Positions 11,719 through 21,695 of a stretch of 64,000 nt of DNA are shown one piece after another; position 1 is the stretch's first letter, and each line of letters starts with the position of its first letter. The notes under the pieces were generated by a model. That model was not told the DNA's origin and made no database searches. It saw only the letters and a list, made by a program, of their open reading frames with translations. The translations under genes and the position numbers were made by a program. The DNA comes from Gymnopilus junonius. Lineage: Eukaryota; Basidiomycota; Agaricomycetes; Agaricales; Galerinaceae. The stretch is taken from the NCBI GenBank assembly GCA_015501075.1, contig JADNYJ010000058.1, forward strand, positions 1-64,000, given 5' to 3'.

Positions 11719-12877
11719 ATGATTTATCAGAGGTAAGCTAACTTGTGTTACTACGTCACCGCGTCTCATGACTTCAAATCTTTTTTCTCTGCTATCATCT
11801 CAGAGTTGCACCAGGGGCGTTATCATTAGTCCATGATTGTCGCCTTTTCTCGGTCTCTACTGTTGAGTTGCCAGTTCACCATGACCATTCCTGGCATTAA
11901 CTATTATCTCAGGCATCGTTGCAGAGATTGAAAGGACAATCAATGCGAACGATCGAGACGCTTGACCCGACAAAGATGGATTCCATGTGTCAAAAAACTT
12001 ACGACATATCGAGGAAACAAAATGCTATTTTTCATATACCAAAAGTGGACTCGCCTCTCGCAATAAAGTATGGGTATCATCAAGGCCATTCCAGGGATCG
12101 ATTTCCTCCTAATTCAGTCGGCGTTCTGTATTACCACCACCCTCTTGACCAGCCAGTACTTACTGGGGCAGTAAGAGTGCGGTTATGCTCTAATGTAATA
12201 TGCTTCGACGAAGGAGAAGATCTCAAATACGCCCTTGGTGAGCCTTGGCATGTCAATTTGTATGACATCGCCAGGCGAAAGCAATGGCATGGGCTCCGTC
12301 GAATGTTATTGGAAGAATCACTGGTAGATGAGCCAGTCATCACTGACTTGCAGAAACTTCCGGAAATCAATACGAAGGCCAACTTACATTACGAACTCGG
12401 GCAACCTTTCGTTCTCGATTTGGAACATCCCAATTTTACACGGACTTTTTTCACTCGGTCCATGAAGTATCATTTTAGCTTCATTCCTCTGTACCGTCTG
12501 TTCCAGCCTTACATCAGAAGACATTCTGGTGTACCGTATACCGGTGAGTTTTTCGCCATTCTTATGTCCAATTTCTATTAGCTTCTCAAGAGTTTTCTGC
12601 AGGTCGTGTTCTCGTTCGCTTTGAACTTTTTCTTGCCAAAAGCCCAGAGCCTCGCCTCGCTCTTAGAATTCTGGACGTGCTGACACCTGTCCAGTGTCTC
12701 GACCCTGTATACGAATGCTTGGAACCACCTGTCCCAGGAAAACTTCTTAGGAGTTCAACAAAGCGGTTTAGCCGACAGGTGAAAGCGAGACCGTTATTCC
12801 ATCCATTGAGAACCAAAAATGGTGGAAAAGATATAGCCGAATTCGCTGGAATCCCCTTTCCATGGACACCAAGTTGA
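11719..12877 (+). CDS. Uncharacterised agaricomycete family protein, intact tandem copy 2
   Basis: Best model: exons 11719-11732, 11804-11852, 11913-12543 and 12603-12877, 322 residues. The first two introns are supported by comparison with copy 1, where the same ..FFS|AS.. junction and intron sequence recur. A short N-terminal leader (RLFSAS) resembles a mitochondrial presequence, but this is weak. The body has YYHHPLDQPVLTGAVRVRL, GEPWHVNLYDIARR, a Leu-rich helix (LRRMLLEESLV) and YELGQPFVLDLEHPNF. After the last intron come GRVLVRFELF, ILDVLTPVQCLDPVYECLEP and a basic C-terminus. I recognise the layout as a common mushroom hypothetical family with no assigned function. A shorter alternative starts at the internal Met at 11919. 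Confidence 0.75.
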
Positions 12878-12945
12878 CCGCACATAGTTGTAGCATTTCG
12901 AGTCCAAACCGAATTAATTGGATGTTCTCTCACATGTTCTCTGCA

Positions 12946-13553
12946 ATTGGCCAATAGTTCATGCTTTGGATTATTGAGCCTCGATTTAACCAAAATGCTC
13001 AACACGGGTCAAATAGCTTACGATATCTCCGGGAGGGCAGGAAATACGTTTCGAATTCCTTCAGAACTGAAATGCTGTCTTGCGGTATCACAACGTTGCT
13101 CGGTCAGTGATACGATCCCCCCCAGGCACAATTGGCTCTCCATATTTTCACCAGCCGCCTGACCAGTTCGTGCTTGCTGGCGAACTGCGATTCCGGGTGT
13201 GGTCTGAAGCGGCGAGGTTCGATAAAGGATACGATCCCAAAATGAGCAATGAGGAACTTTGGCATGTTTCCTTGTAGTATCTCGCAAGCCCCGTTGAATG
13301 GAAAGGACTTCGTTGGAAATTAGTTCAAGAGCCCTTGGTTGACGAGGAAGTCGTCGTTGACTTGGGACTGCTTCTCAAGACCATTGTTAATAGGACTCAC
13401 GCCCAATACGACTTGGGGCCACCTTGGACTCTGGACAGGATCCATGCCTGTAGCCAGAACATTCGACTTGGAACCGTTTTGAATTTAATTTTGAAACGTG
13501 TTGGCTCGACCATGACATTACGGCGTACAATGGAGAGATGGGGAGAAGAGTAG
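12946..13553 (+). pseudogene. Tandem family copy 3, degraded and lacking its last exon
   Basis: It aligns by eye to copy 2: LDLTKMLNTGQIAYDISGRA, then after a frame change near 13115 PDQFVLAGELRFRV and NEELWHVSL. TAG follows at 13275-13277. In another frame come ASPVEWKGLRWKL, EPLVDEEVVVDLG and AQYDLGPPWTLDR. The final exon present in copies 1 and 2 (GR-L-R-EL ... EFAGI) is missing. It lies directly downstream of copy 2 with about 70 bp between, which points to tandem duplication followed by decay. Confidence 0.75.
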
Positions 13554-14110
13554 CTAGTGAAAGGTTGTTCAGAAGGGCGAACACAATGTCCAGGATAGTG
13601 GTATGCTGCGAAAATAATGACAAATTACAACAGTGCAAGCTCTGACGCGCTTTTGGCTGCCCTAAACATTTTTCGTAATTGGACTCCGCATTCTCAGTGC
13701 TGTCAGATTTCAGGGCTACTCAGCTAAGTTCTACCATGGCGACGTATAGGTTTCCTGCTGTTGATCCTCCCAGACTTGATTCATTGAAGTAGGCGAAAAT
13801 GTCCTGAACACCAGTTTGCATCTGCTCGTTGACGCAGGTTCTGAGGCTCCACGGCCATTACGAAGATTCTTGAAGTCAAGCTGTCAGAAGGTTCCCTTCA
13901 AGAAAATAAAACAACTATTCAATACCGGATGTCGTATTTAATTCCATCCTGGATGATATTTTTGCCACGATCTCAAGTTGATTTTCTCCTAATGCTATGC
14001 CGCATTATAAAGACGCCTTGGATGACAGTGTAGTCCTTCCAATTGTTCAACAACGCCGTTAGCCGGGAAAGGCTGTCTCTCCGCTGCTTGCCACCCTCTG
14101 TGGTAGGCCT
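13554..14110. other. Intergenic
   Basis: No coding signal or repeat recognised between the third tandem copy and the one-TM protein gene. Confidence 0.4.
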
Positions 14111-15035
14111 ATGCCCCCTGCCGCGCTTGTCGCTCGTGATCATACTCTCGACATTGCACTAGAATCAGAATCGCGTCTCATCCTCCTTATTATCGCAATT
14201 GCTATCGGCCTTCTCTTCATCATCACTGCTATCGTTATCCACGGTTCCGAACTCTTGGAGATCATGCGTCGCTATATGCGTCTTTCTAGGAGTATTGCAA
14301 AGGAGCCTGGCTTTGAGGTATTTGTCAATGAGCCTCCTTCGAAGTTTTCCACCAACGTTTCGAGTTCGCCAGAAGACTGAAACCGCTAACGCTCCCATAA
14401 TGCAAGCCACTTTTGTGTCATCTATGCCCCAGTCTATGTCTACCCCTCAAATCCGTCAAGTTCCAAAGTACAATACCCAGCAGCGCATATCGACCACTTT
14501 TTTCCCACTTCGAAAGCACCCATCTGCTCCTCATAAGCCAGCTGGCGTCTACTCCGGTGTGAAGAGGATGCCATTCAGCGCCGTTCCTTCGGAAAATTGT
14601 GATTCACGCCATCCCCTGCAACAAGCTTCCCTTCCAGGAATTGTCACTCATCACATCGCCGAGTGGATGAAAGTGGCAGATTCGGTCGTCGGACGTCACC
14701 CCGACGCTCAACCTCTTCACATGCGCGTAGCTATGCAGGCAGAAGTCGATCTCATCTCCGGGCATGTTCACATCCCATGGGCAAGCAAGAGCAGGGGCAG
14801 GTCGCCGATGGTGCCCGTTAAGATCATCGCCTTTCCTCCTCCTGCAGCCAACACGGGAGTTTTGAAGGACTTGAGTGACATTCAAAGCAGCAAGATTACT
14901 GTATACATCGGTAATACGCTGAAATCGTCGTCCCGGCCTTCGAAAGGCAAGAAGATGCACCGCCCACGAGGAAAAGAAAATTTGCCGCCGACTTCACTTC
15001 CCCCCGTCCACGTCTACTCTGACCGTCGCAATTGA
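14111..15035 (+). CDS. Hypothetical single-pass membrane protein
   Basis: Two exons, 14111-14317 and 14373-15035, give 289 residues; the 55-nt intron (GTATTT...GCCAG) joins two frames in phase (EPGFE|KTETANAP). Residues about 22-43 form one strong TM helix (LILLIIAIAIGLLFIITAIV). A basic stretch follows (MRRYMRLSR), so a short N-terminus outside and a long cytosolic tail is a reasonable topology. The tail is Pro/Ser-rich, with FFPLRKHPSAPHKPAGVYSG, EVDLISGHVHIPWASK and a basic end (SKGKKMHRPRGKENLPP). I do not recognise the family. The splice is preferred to the alternative frame from 14199, because the latter starts inside the TM-coding exon. Confidence 0.65.
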
Positions 15036-15397
15036 GGACAATATTCAAACCTATTCCGCTCTCTTTCTTTATCGGACTTTATCTTTCAGGACTCTCGATC
15101 AATTGTACTACCTTATCTCGCCAGCTATCTGATGTCGCCGATTCTACCAGGCTTCAAGTTGTTCTCGATGAAAATGTTCCACTTGGGGCTTCTTCACAAA
15201 AAAATGTATCTGCCGATATTTTGCCCACCTTGACGACGTTGACTGCTGTTTTGGTTAGTTTTCCCCTGAACGGCAGATTTATTTGATCTTAGATCTTTAA
15301 CTATATGTGATTGATATGTGATTACAACGAGTACTGGGCAGAGAATATCCTTATACATACGATTTTAACGGATTGTGATCACGCTCTCGTTGAAAAC

Positions 15398-15417
15398 AGA
15401 GGTTCATGAAAACCTCT
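15398..15417. repeat. Short hairpin, possible MITE end relic
   Basis: AGAGGTT-CATGAA-AACCTCT is an inverted repeat of the same 7-8 bp that end the MITE at 15630-15765. It is followed by CTAATTTAAT, which also follows that MITE. Probably a deletion relic of a related insertion. Confidence 0.4.
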
Positions 15418-15629
15418 AATTTAATGACTGCCGCCTGACTTTGCGGTCTTCTCAGCGACGTGAGTGGCGTCCACTGGAGTTCTAATTTTAGGCTTACTTA
15501 CAGGACGCGTCTGTCATGTGGGCGTGAATGTAGCTATTTATAACTCACGTTTGCCACATCTTTAAGATCCTGAAGCCTTTCTATTATCCTTTGCCTCTCA
15601 GTTTTGATAATTCAGGAGTCTCCACAATA

Positions 15630-15765
15630 GAGGTTATTTACAACTTTTGAACGAACGAAATACATGCACTTCTAAGGCAAAAAGTAGAGCCTTCAGCCAA
15701 TCAGAGTCCCGGTAGGCTCGACTTTTTCGTTCGTTCCGAAATTGCAAATAACCTTTAATAACCTC
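15630..15765. mobile_element. MITE A, TA-flanked, ~136 bp
   Basis: The left end GAGGTTATTTACAACTTTTG with AACGAACGAAA is matched in inverted form by TTTCGTTCGTTC...GCAAATAACCT near the right end, which then repeats AATAACCTC. Both ends are flanked by TA (15628-15629 and 15766-15767), as expected for a Tc1/mariner-type non-autonomous element. It carries no open frame. The interior has CAGCCAATCAGAG, shared in part with MITE B at 41495-41609. Confidence 0.7.
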
Positions 15766-15767
15766 TA

Positions 15768-17165
15768 ATTTAATAATGTGAAAAGCTGGTAAGATCATTG
15801 CTCTGCCCCAGAAGCCATAGAGAACGGGCCTTAGTAGCCTGGTAACCTTCAAGTATGGGAATGATCCCTTACTACCATTCCAATAGTACTCGTCTGTGTC
15901 TACTATTTCGGCCGCCGTAACACATACAACTCTATCCACGCATTACCCTGCTGCTGCGCATTGTCTCCGAGTCCTTGGCTTCATTAACGACATGAACGGT
16001 GAGGATTCCTAACTTCTATATCAGATAATTGATTCGTCTCATTCGTCTACTTCTGTCCTTTCAAAGCGACGATCCGTTAGGCGGCCCTTTTGTCCTTGAA
16101 ATAAAGAGTCACCTGAGGGTTCACTTGTAACGTCATTGATAAATCAAAGGTCGTTTCTGACCTTGGTTGCCCCGGCGTTTGTTTTGCTTCAGGCCCGTGG
16201 CTCTCATGCTGCCTACCCTGTGCGGGCTAAGTGCCTTATCTTTCGCATCTCCATTTTATTTTTGTCTAATAGAGACAGTTTAATTTTAGCTAATTACACG
16301 AACGAGTCATGGCGTCATGGCAAGCTTCCGCTTTTTTTTTTGCGTCCCACCTTGTTTCAAGTTGCTGTGGTAAAGCACTCCGATTGGTGGGGTTTGACGC
16401 CTGCAACAAGCTGGCTTCTCGCCTCTCTATGGATGCCGTGTCGTCTCTTGCGGTGTTCGGGCGCTTTGCTCCATCCGACGTATTCCGTCACTGTGTAAGT
16501 ATGTACTACCATTCTCCCACCAACTCGGTCTGATAAGGTTAAAATTCGTTCTCTTGTCTCGCAAGAATCACGTCAGCCTGCATCATTCAGCGTAACTAGT
16601 AGCAAAATAAATACTGCATAGTTGTTGGCATACTTCCCTGACGGTGCCATATTTCGGGCCAGGATTAGCATAAAAATATAAATTGTACCCACCTACATAC
16701 CTTGAATTAGTTGCTCCCGATTCCGGATTGAAGCGATGCGGATAAAGTGACATCAAACTGACTCCGTTGTTAGAAGCCTTATAGCTACATGGGTTTAATG
16801 CCGAAAGCTTCGGAAGAGCATCATGTCCGCGGGGCCAGAAATTCTTTTAAAGTTTGGCCTTCTTGGAGTTCATTGTTTCCAACCTTGACACAGACATTCG
16901 TTGTTCCGGTACCTCCTTTAACACGCATTCCACCATTAACATTAACAGTCCTTCGTCAAGTCTAATCTACTTACTGACGTAGTGCCAGGCACAGGTACAT
17001 TTCTGCTAATCCTCATCTGGCAGTCCCCAGCGGCAAGCGCCAGTGCCCGAAGACAAACGGATGGATGAAGAAGCAGTTTCCGAGATCCCGTCTAATTTTT
17101 CATTGACTCCTCTGAATCCTTCGTGTAGGTACATTCCTGTGTTTTAACCAATATAGCAAATTCCA
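15768..17165. other. Intergenic, nothing firm
   Basis: Short plus-strand open frames (for example 16136-16498) have no recognisable content. The part from about 17076 may contain the first exon of the DUF3074 gene: a frame reading SNFSLTPLNPS resembles the usual N-terminus of that family, but no splice joins it cleanly. Confidence 0.4.
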
Positions 17166-18202
17166 ATGCTCTTAATACCAGAAATCCCACCAGAGAATGT
17201 TCTCATGAAGGGTGCTCAGGCCCTGCTGGACGCCTCGCTTTTCTGGAAGGCCGCGAAGACCTATCCAAGTGGCATGACATTCATCCATCTGGATTACAAC
17301 GAAAAAACTAGGCAATCCCAGACCTGGCACTGTATCGTGAGGCAGGTACTTAAGGACGAGGTTTCGTTCACCAAGCTTTGGTCGAAATTGGGTCGCAACA
17401 AGGCTTGGAATCAACAAAGGTGATTACCTGTCTATGTTTAACAGACATTCGCCAGAGCATAATTTTTAATCTTGATAATATCGATGACTGTTGAATCCAA
17501 AGCTACGTTGCCGGCATTGACAAAGTAACAAGAGTCGAATATATTTCAGAATGGCAATCGATATGGACGACTCTCTTCATTCACCCGCCTCCAATATCGC
17601 CAAGGGTCTACACGGGGTATCAAGTTTCTTGGCTGCATGAGTTTTCACATAGAAGGAGAGGGTAAGGTGCTAACTAATTTTTATCACTCTCACCTGGAGC
17701 ATCGCCGACTTTTCAGCCCGGAAAAAAAGAATCGTGGTTACCCTTCCGATCAACTTGTCTTCTGGAACGACGAGACACCTCGCAGAACTGGAAGAAAAAT
17801 GAATCAAAGGACGCTACGTGTCTGTTGAGCACATACAAGAGATCAATGAAAAAACAGTTGAATGGAGGCAGATAGTTAGTGTGGACGCACGCGGATTGAT
17901 ACCAAAGTATTGGATCCACAGAAAGATGGGAAAGAAATTGCTGGAGGTAAATTTTATGATAATTTTGGTGCAATGTCTAGGATATCTAAAGTATCCTGCA
18001 TTCGCCTGCGTTTTAGGAGTTGGCCGCTTGTATTGATTGGTTGAAAAGTAGCAGGCCAGACGAAACCAGAGGAGGCAGTGGCGAGAACGATGTCCCACAA
18101 AGTAGTAACAGTAAAAGGGATACACAAATCCAGACAGATGAGGAGGTGATAGATGTGATCAATTATCAAGATGGTGGTACAGAAACACGAACTACTCGGT
18201 AG
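17166..18202 (+). pseudogene. DUF3074 START-like protein, interrupted by an in-frame stop
   Basis: Exons read LIPEIPPENVLMKGAQALLD, FWKAAKTYPSG, LWSKLGRNKAWNQQ (to 17418), then YVAGIDKVTRVEYISEWQSI, FIHPPPISPRVYTGYQ, IVVTLPINLSSGTTRHLAEL, GRYVSVEHIQEINEKTVEWR, DARGLIPKYW and, after intron 17947-18017, ELAACIDWLKSSRP. This is the order of the fungal DUF3074 family (START/Bet v1-like lipid-binding fold, lipid binding presumed). A TGA at 17800-17802 falls inside the conserved LAELEEK-x-KGRYVS block, where relatives usually have Gly (GGA). The N-terminus is probably incomplete, with an upstream exon unresolved. The stop at 18200-18202 lies 6 bp from the DAP1 stop on the other strand. Confidence 0.75.
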
Positions 18203-18208
18203 GTGAAT

Positions 18209-18933
18209 TTAGATAGCATCGTTTTCAACGAGTTTTCCGCAAATAATGTATTTGTTAGAAAAATGCTCAATCCAGCCTGATGAGAATAGAGTCAGCTACG
18301 ACCCATGAGGTCAAGAGTTTGTGTGCATACCTTTCATGTTATCACTGGGTAAGATAGATGGAGTCAGCAACGAACTGTGCCTTAGAAACTAACTTACATT
18401 TCATCCTGTTTCAAATCATCTAGCTTATCAAGGGGCTGATCTACGGGCGTCAGCATTTCTGTTAAATGTGGCAGGAGTAATGAGCAAAACGTTAGAAATC
18501 ACGCTGTTAGCTTGACATACCGAGGTCGAACGATTGCTTGGCCATGCCGCGCGACGCATCTCTGCCCGCAAAATTTCCATACATGCCGTCTGCATAACAT
18601 ACCAGTCAGGATACTGTAAAGCTTGGAAGATTCGGACGCACTAGGGCCATAGAAGTTTCGTCCAGCCGTTACGTCGAAAACAATTCCGTTTATGGCCAAC
18701 AAAATTCTTCCGCCGTCGCGACCACTGAAGGGTTCCAGAGTCTTTGGAGTATAAATTTTATACAAGACCGTTGGTGGGTGAGATTTTGGCATCCAAGAGT
18801 ATCCGGATTTGAATTCATTAGGTACCGTTTTAGGCTTTGAGGTTGGTGGAAAGATAATGCGTTGCACGGAGTAAAGAATGTATAGGAACAGTGCAGTGTT
18901 GACAGGGGTCCCAAGGTTGAATGAAAAGGCCAT
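18209..18933 (-). CDS. DAP1: Cytochrome b5-like heme/steroid-binding protein (PGRMC/Dap1)
   Basis: Five exons, 18933-18642, 18589-18521, 18458-18398, 18344-18331 and 18276-18209, give 167 residues. An N-terminal TM helix (TPVNTALFLYILYSVQRIIF) is followed by the MAPR heme-binding fold: YTPKTLEPFSGRDGGRILLA, GIVFDVTAGRNFYGP|DGMY, FAGRDASRGMAKQSFDL and GWIEHFSNKYIICGKLVEN. The Tyr residues of FYGP and DGMY are the usual heme-ligand and edge positions. Homologues sit in the ER membrane and support P450 enzymes such as Erg11 in ergosterol synthesis. Exon 4 is a 14-nt micro-exon. I chose the Met at 18933 because it matches the family start; the open frame extends further upstream without homology. 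Confidence 0.92.
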
Positions 18934-19412
18934 TTCGACTTCGGTGTATTCTCCAATCGGCCAAGTTCTGGCAAGTGCTCTGGATTGATAAAGGAACAAG
19001 ATGGCGAGACTGGGGAAAGGAACCGTGCGTGACAAATCACAAAGCCGCTGCTCGGCTAAAAATAGCCCTCAAGATGGTGACTCCAAAGTAGCTATCGTAC
19101 ACAAATCGTACAAGCTATCAACAAAATCCATGCAGATTAAAGGCTTCATTTTATTTTTATTTTTATTTTTCGAGGCAACAGGTGGTAATCGATACTACTA
19201 CAGATAGGCAAGATAGGCAGCTACGAGTGAATTGTGGTGGATTTCAAGTGTTCGAATAATTCAATGACAAGGTTCGGATTGGGTTCGGAAGGACAGGAAG
19301 AGTCTGTAAATGACTGATTAAAGCTCCTGAAACCATTGGCCACAGATGCATACTATAGAAAGCAAGTGGCCGTGATTGAGGAGCTATACTGAGGTCAGTG
19401 GCGATAGACGTT
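18934..19412. other. Intergenic, upstream of DAP1 and downstream of the CPL1-like gene
   Basis: Contains a TTTTATTTTTATTTTTATTTTT run near 19149. No coding signal on either strand. Confidence 0.4.
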
Positions 19413-20428
19413 TCATGCATAGTAACCTTTAATAGGAACACATTCTCCGACTTTGTTGAGAGAATAGCCATAGGAGCATTTGTACACGACGCATTTTCCG
19501 TAGACGCAAGAGACATCAGACACTCCAGGGAGTGCCGAACAATCTGCGCCTTCTTTGGCAGTGCTGTAATAGCCATAGGAGGGGAGGGATGGAGTTATGC
19601 AGCCACCACCTATAATGACACAATGCTTAAACTAGTAAACAAAGCATAAGCTCCATTCATACTTACAGCTTTCGAGATCGTTCTGTGTATTCACGCATTC
19701 GAAATACTCACCACCCCGACCAGGGATCGGACAGGTTGTTAGGCCTTTAGCACAATTAAGGCCATAGGAAGGACTAGCTTCTCCTCTCTTGTAATACTGG
19801 CTAGGGCAACCCTTGAACAAGCCGCAACGATCATTGCAGACCATATAAGGCTTGGAGCAGATGCACTCCGTCGGACGGGAGTATGGATACGGCGAATAGC
19901 TATTAAGATAAATTCCAACAGCGTCAATTTCGGTCTGCGGAGAGTGATGGCAGTACTGACCCATCCGTGCAGGTAAATCCGCAAGGATTGCCGAATTGGC
20001 ATTGCGGCTGAGAGTGCTGAGGATACTTGCATGTCCCATGGCCCCCAGACTTGATCTGGATTTGCATATTAGAGTCAAAATATATAGAGAAGAATGGGCA
20101 GAGGAACCATAGCCGTCAATGAAGCAATAACTGCGTCCTTTCCGCCGATTGCAGTCGCAGAGATGGCAAGAGAGTTGGTAGCGACATAGTTAGGCAAAGA
20201 TGATAAGCATAAACAAGCATCTAAGAATTGTTCTCAGTAAAGGAAGTCGATAGTAATAAGCAGATACGAACTTATATTTCCAACAGAAGTATATCTGCCA
20301 GTGGAGTGGTGAGGAACTTGAAGGACGCCGTGACATTCGCCACAAACGTCAGATCCAAGACCTCCAGCCGCAACCAGAACGAAAGAAGAAGCAAACGTCG
20401 CAAGCTTGCACAAAGAAGAGGCGTGCAT
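19413..20428 (-). CDS. Secreted cysteine-rich protein, CPL1-like domain
   Basis: Five exons, 20428-20272, 20220-20108, 20055-19961, 19899-19667 and 19609-19413, give 264 residues with consistent phases. A signal peptide (HASSLCKLATFASSFVLVAA) is followed by CGEC, ACLCLSSLPNYVATN, then Cys-rich segments CKYPQHSQPQCQFGNPCGFTC, ECICSKPYMVCNDRCGLFKG and LTTCPIPGRGGEYFECVNTQ. The C-terminus carries the CPL1-type block DCSALPGVSDVSCVYGKCVV-YKCSYGYSL. Such proteins are secreted or wall-associated in basidiomycetes; the namesake Cpl1 of Cryptococcus is a secreted cysteine-rich protein linked to capsule and host interaction. A role here is not inferable. Abundant Cys pairs suggest disulfide bonding. 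Confidence 0.85.
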
Positions 20429-21695
20429 CCTTGGAAGTGATTGGTTAGTGTAGCAACGGGACATCCAGCGACTTTTTATACCCTGAAGGTTGAAGACCTA
20501 GGGATATGATGATGATGATGCCTTTCTAAGCCCATCTGTAACAAATGAAATGAATTTGAATTTGAATTTACAGAGCTAGGGCGGGGAATGGTCGGCCTGT
20601 AGCCAGGCCACGAGTTGACAGTTTTCCAACAAATGGATCTTTGGGAGACTGGGTATCTCATAGCGTATGCTTCATGCTTTATGAACGCTTGCCGGATTGG
20701 CGTGCAAATAAGGCATTGGGATGAAAGTACAAGCACTCCGGGGCATAAAAGCAGGAACTGCCTGTAAAACTGAAAAAGATGGTAAGATAAATAGATGTGT
20801 AGCATGAGAAAGCTTTAGATGAATAATAAACAAGATGAATAGCTACAGTTGCGACCTTTACCAGCGTCTTCTCAAAAAAAACTCAAATATTGTTGCCTTG
20901 AGCATTGACGTATCCATGGCCCCGAGGTGCAAGCTTAGTCGATATCGCCGGCATCCAAGAACCAGGAGAGTTTAAACCATCGGCACGAGTCAGATGAAAG
21001 CAAGTGGATGAAACCAACATGTCAAAATGGCCGTTGTTAGAGGCATGGAGAGAAGCAGAAACGAGAGCTCCTTAACAGTCCATTTGACTATTACAGTGCC
21101 TAATTAGAACGTGGACGTCCGTAGTTTGTAAGGAAATGAAGAACGAGATTGTGGCAGGAAAGTGATCCTGATGGCGACCGTCGCGTGGAAAGATGTTGTG
21201 GCTTCAATTATGCCCTCTACTTGTAAGTTCCCGCCTTCCATATCTAATTCCAATCTGCTCAAAAGCACACAAACGAGAAGAAAATGGGCATAAATCGTTA
21301 TAACCTTTTGAGCATATGTATGTAGGGGTATAGCTATAAGAGATTGGATACATCGAAAAAAGGTGAATTCGAAAAGATTATATATTGTGCACGACAGAAA
21401 CCTGGCAAAAGAATGGAACATACAACCGGTCTAAAGCGAGCCAGCTAATCAGGCTCAAAAAATTGCATGGAGGGAAATACGAACACGACAGAAGAAAGGT
21501 GAAATATAGATTTCATGTAAAAGAACCTATGATACAAACTTCGAAACAAACAAAAACAGAGTTGGGGGTCAAGAGCGAGTCTTTCGAATTGAGAACTAAA
21601 GAAGAAAAAGAAAAGAATAAGAACAACAAATTAAAGTGTACTATGCACAACCAAGGCACAGCTCATGCAAGGAAATGAATTCGACAGAAGGAAAG
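20429..21695. other. Intergenic with simple repeats
   Basis: Holds a (GAT)n run at about 20508-20521 and a GAATTT repeat near 20551-20570. No gene seen. The AT-rich purine run at 21590-21640 lies just 3' of the EPL1 stop. Confidence 0.4.

Noticed and set aside
14199..15035. 278-codon frame starting inside the TM-coding exon
   Set aside because: Its first part is a shadow of the TM exon; a 55-nt intron joins the downstream part to the frame from 14111 in phase.
15032..15286. 84-codon plus-strand frame starting next to the stop of the one-TM protein
   Set aside because: Overlaps the previous stop by 4 bp, unlikely in a fungal nuclear gene, and has no family resemblance; more likely 3'UTR.
20505..20525. 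CRISPR-like or regulatory array at the GAT repeat
   Set aside because: Plain trinucleotide microsatellite with no spacers; CRISPR is not expected in a fungal genome.
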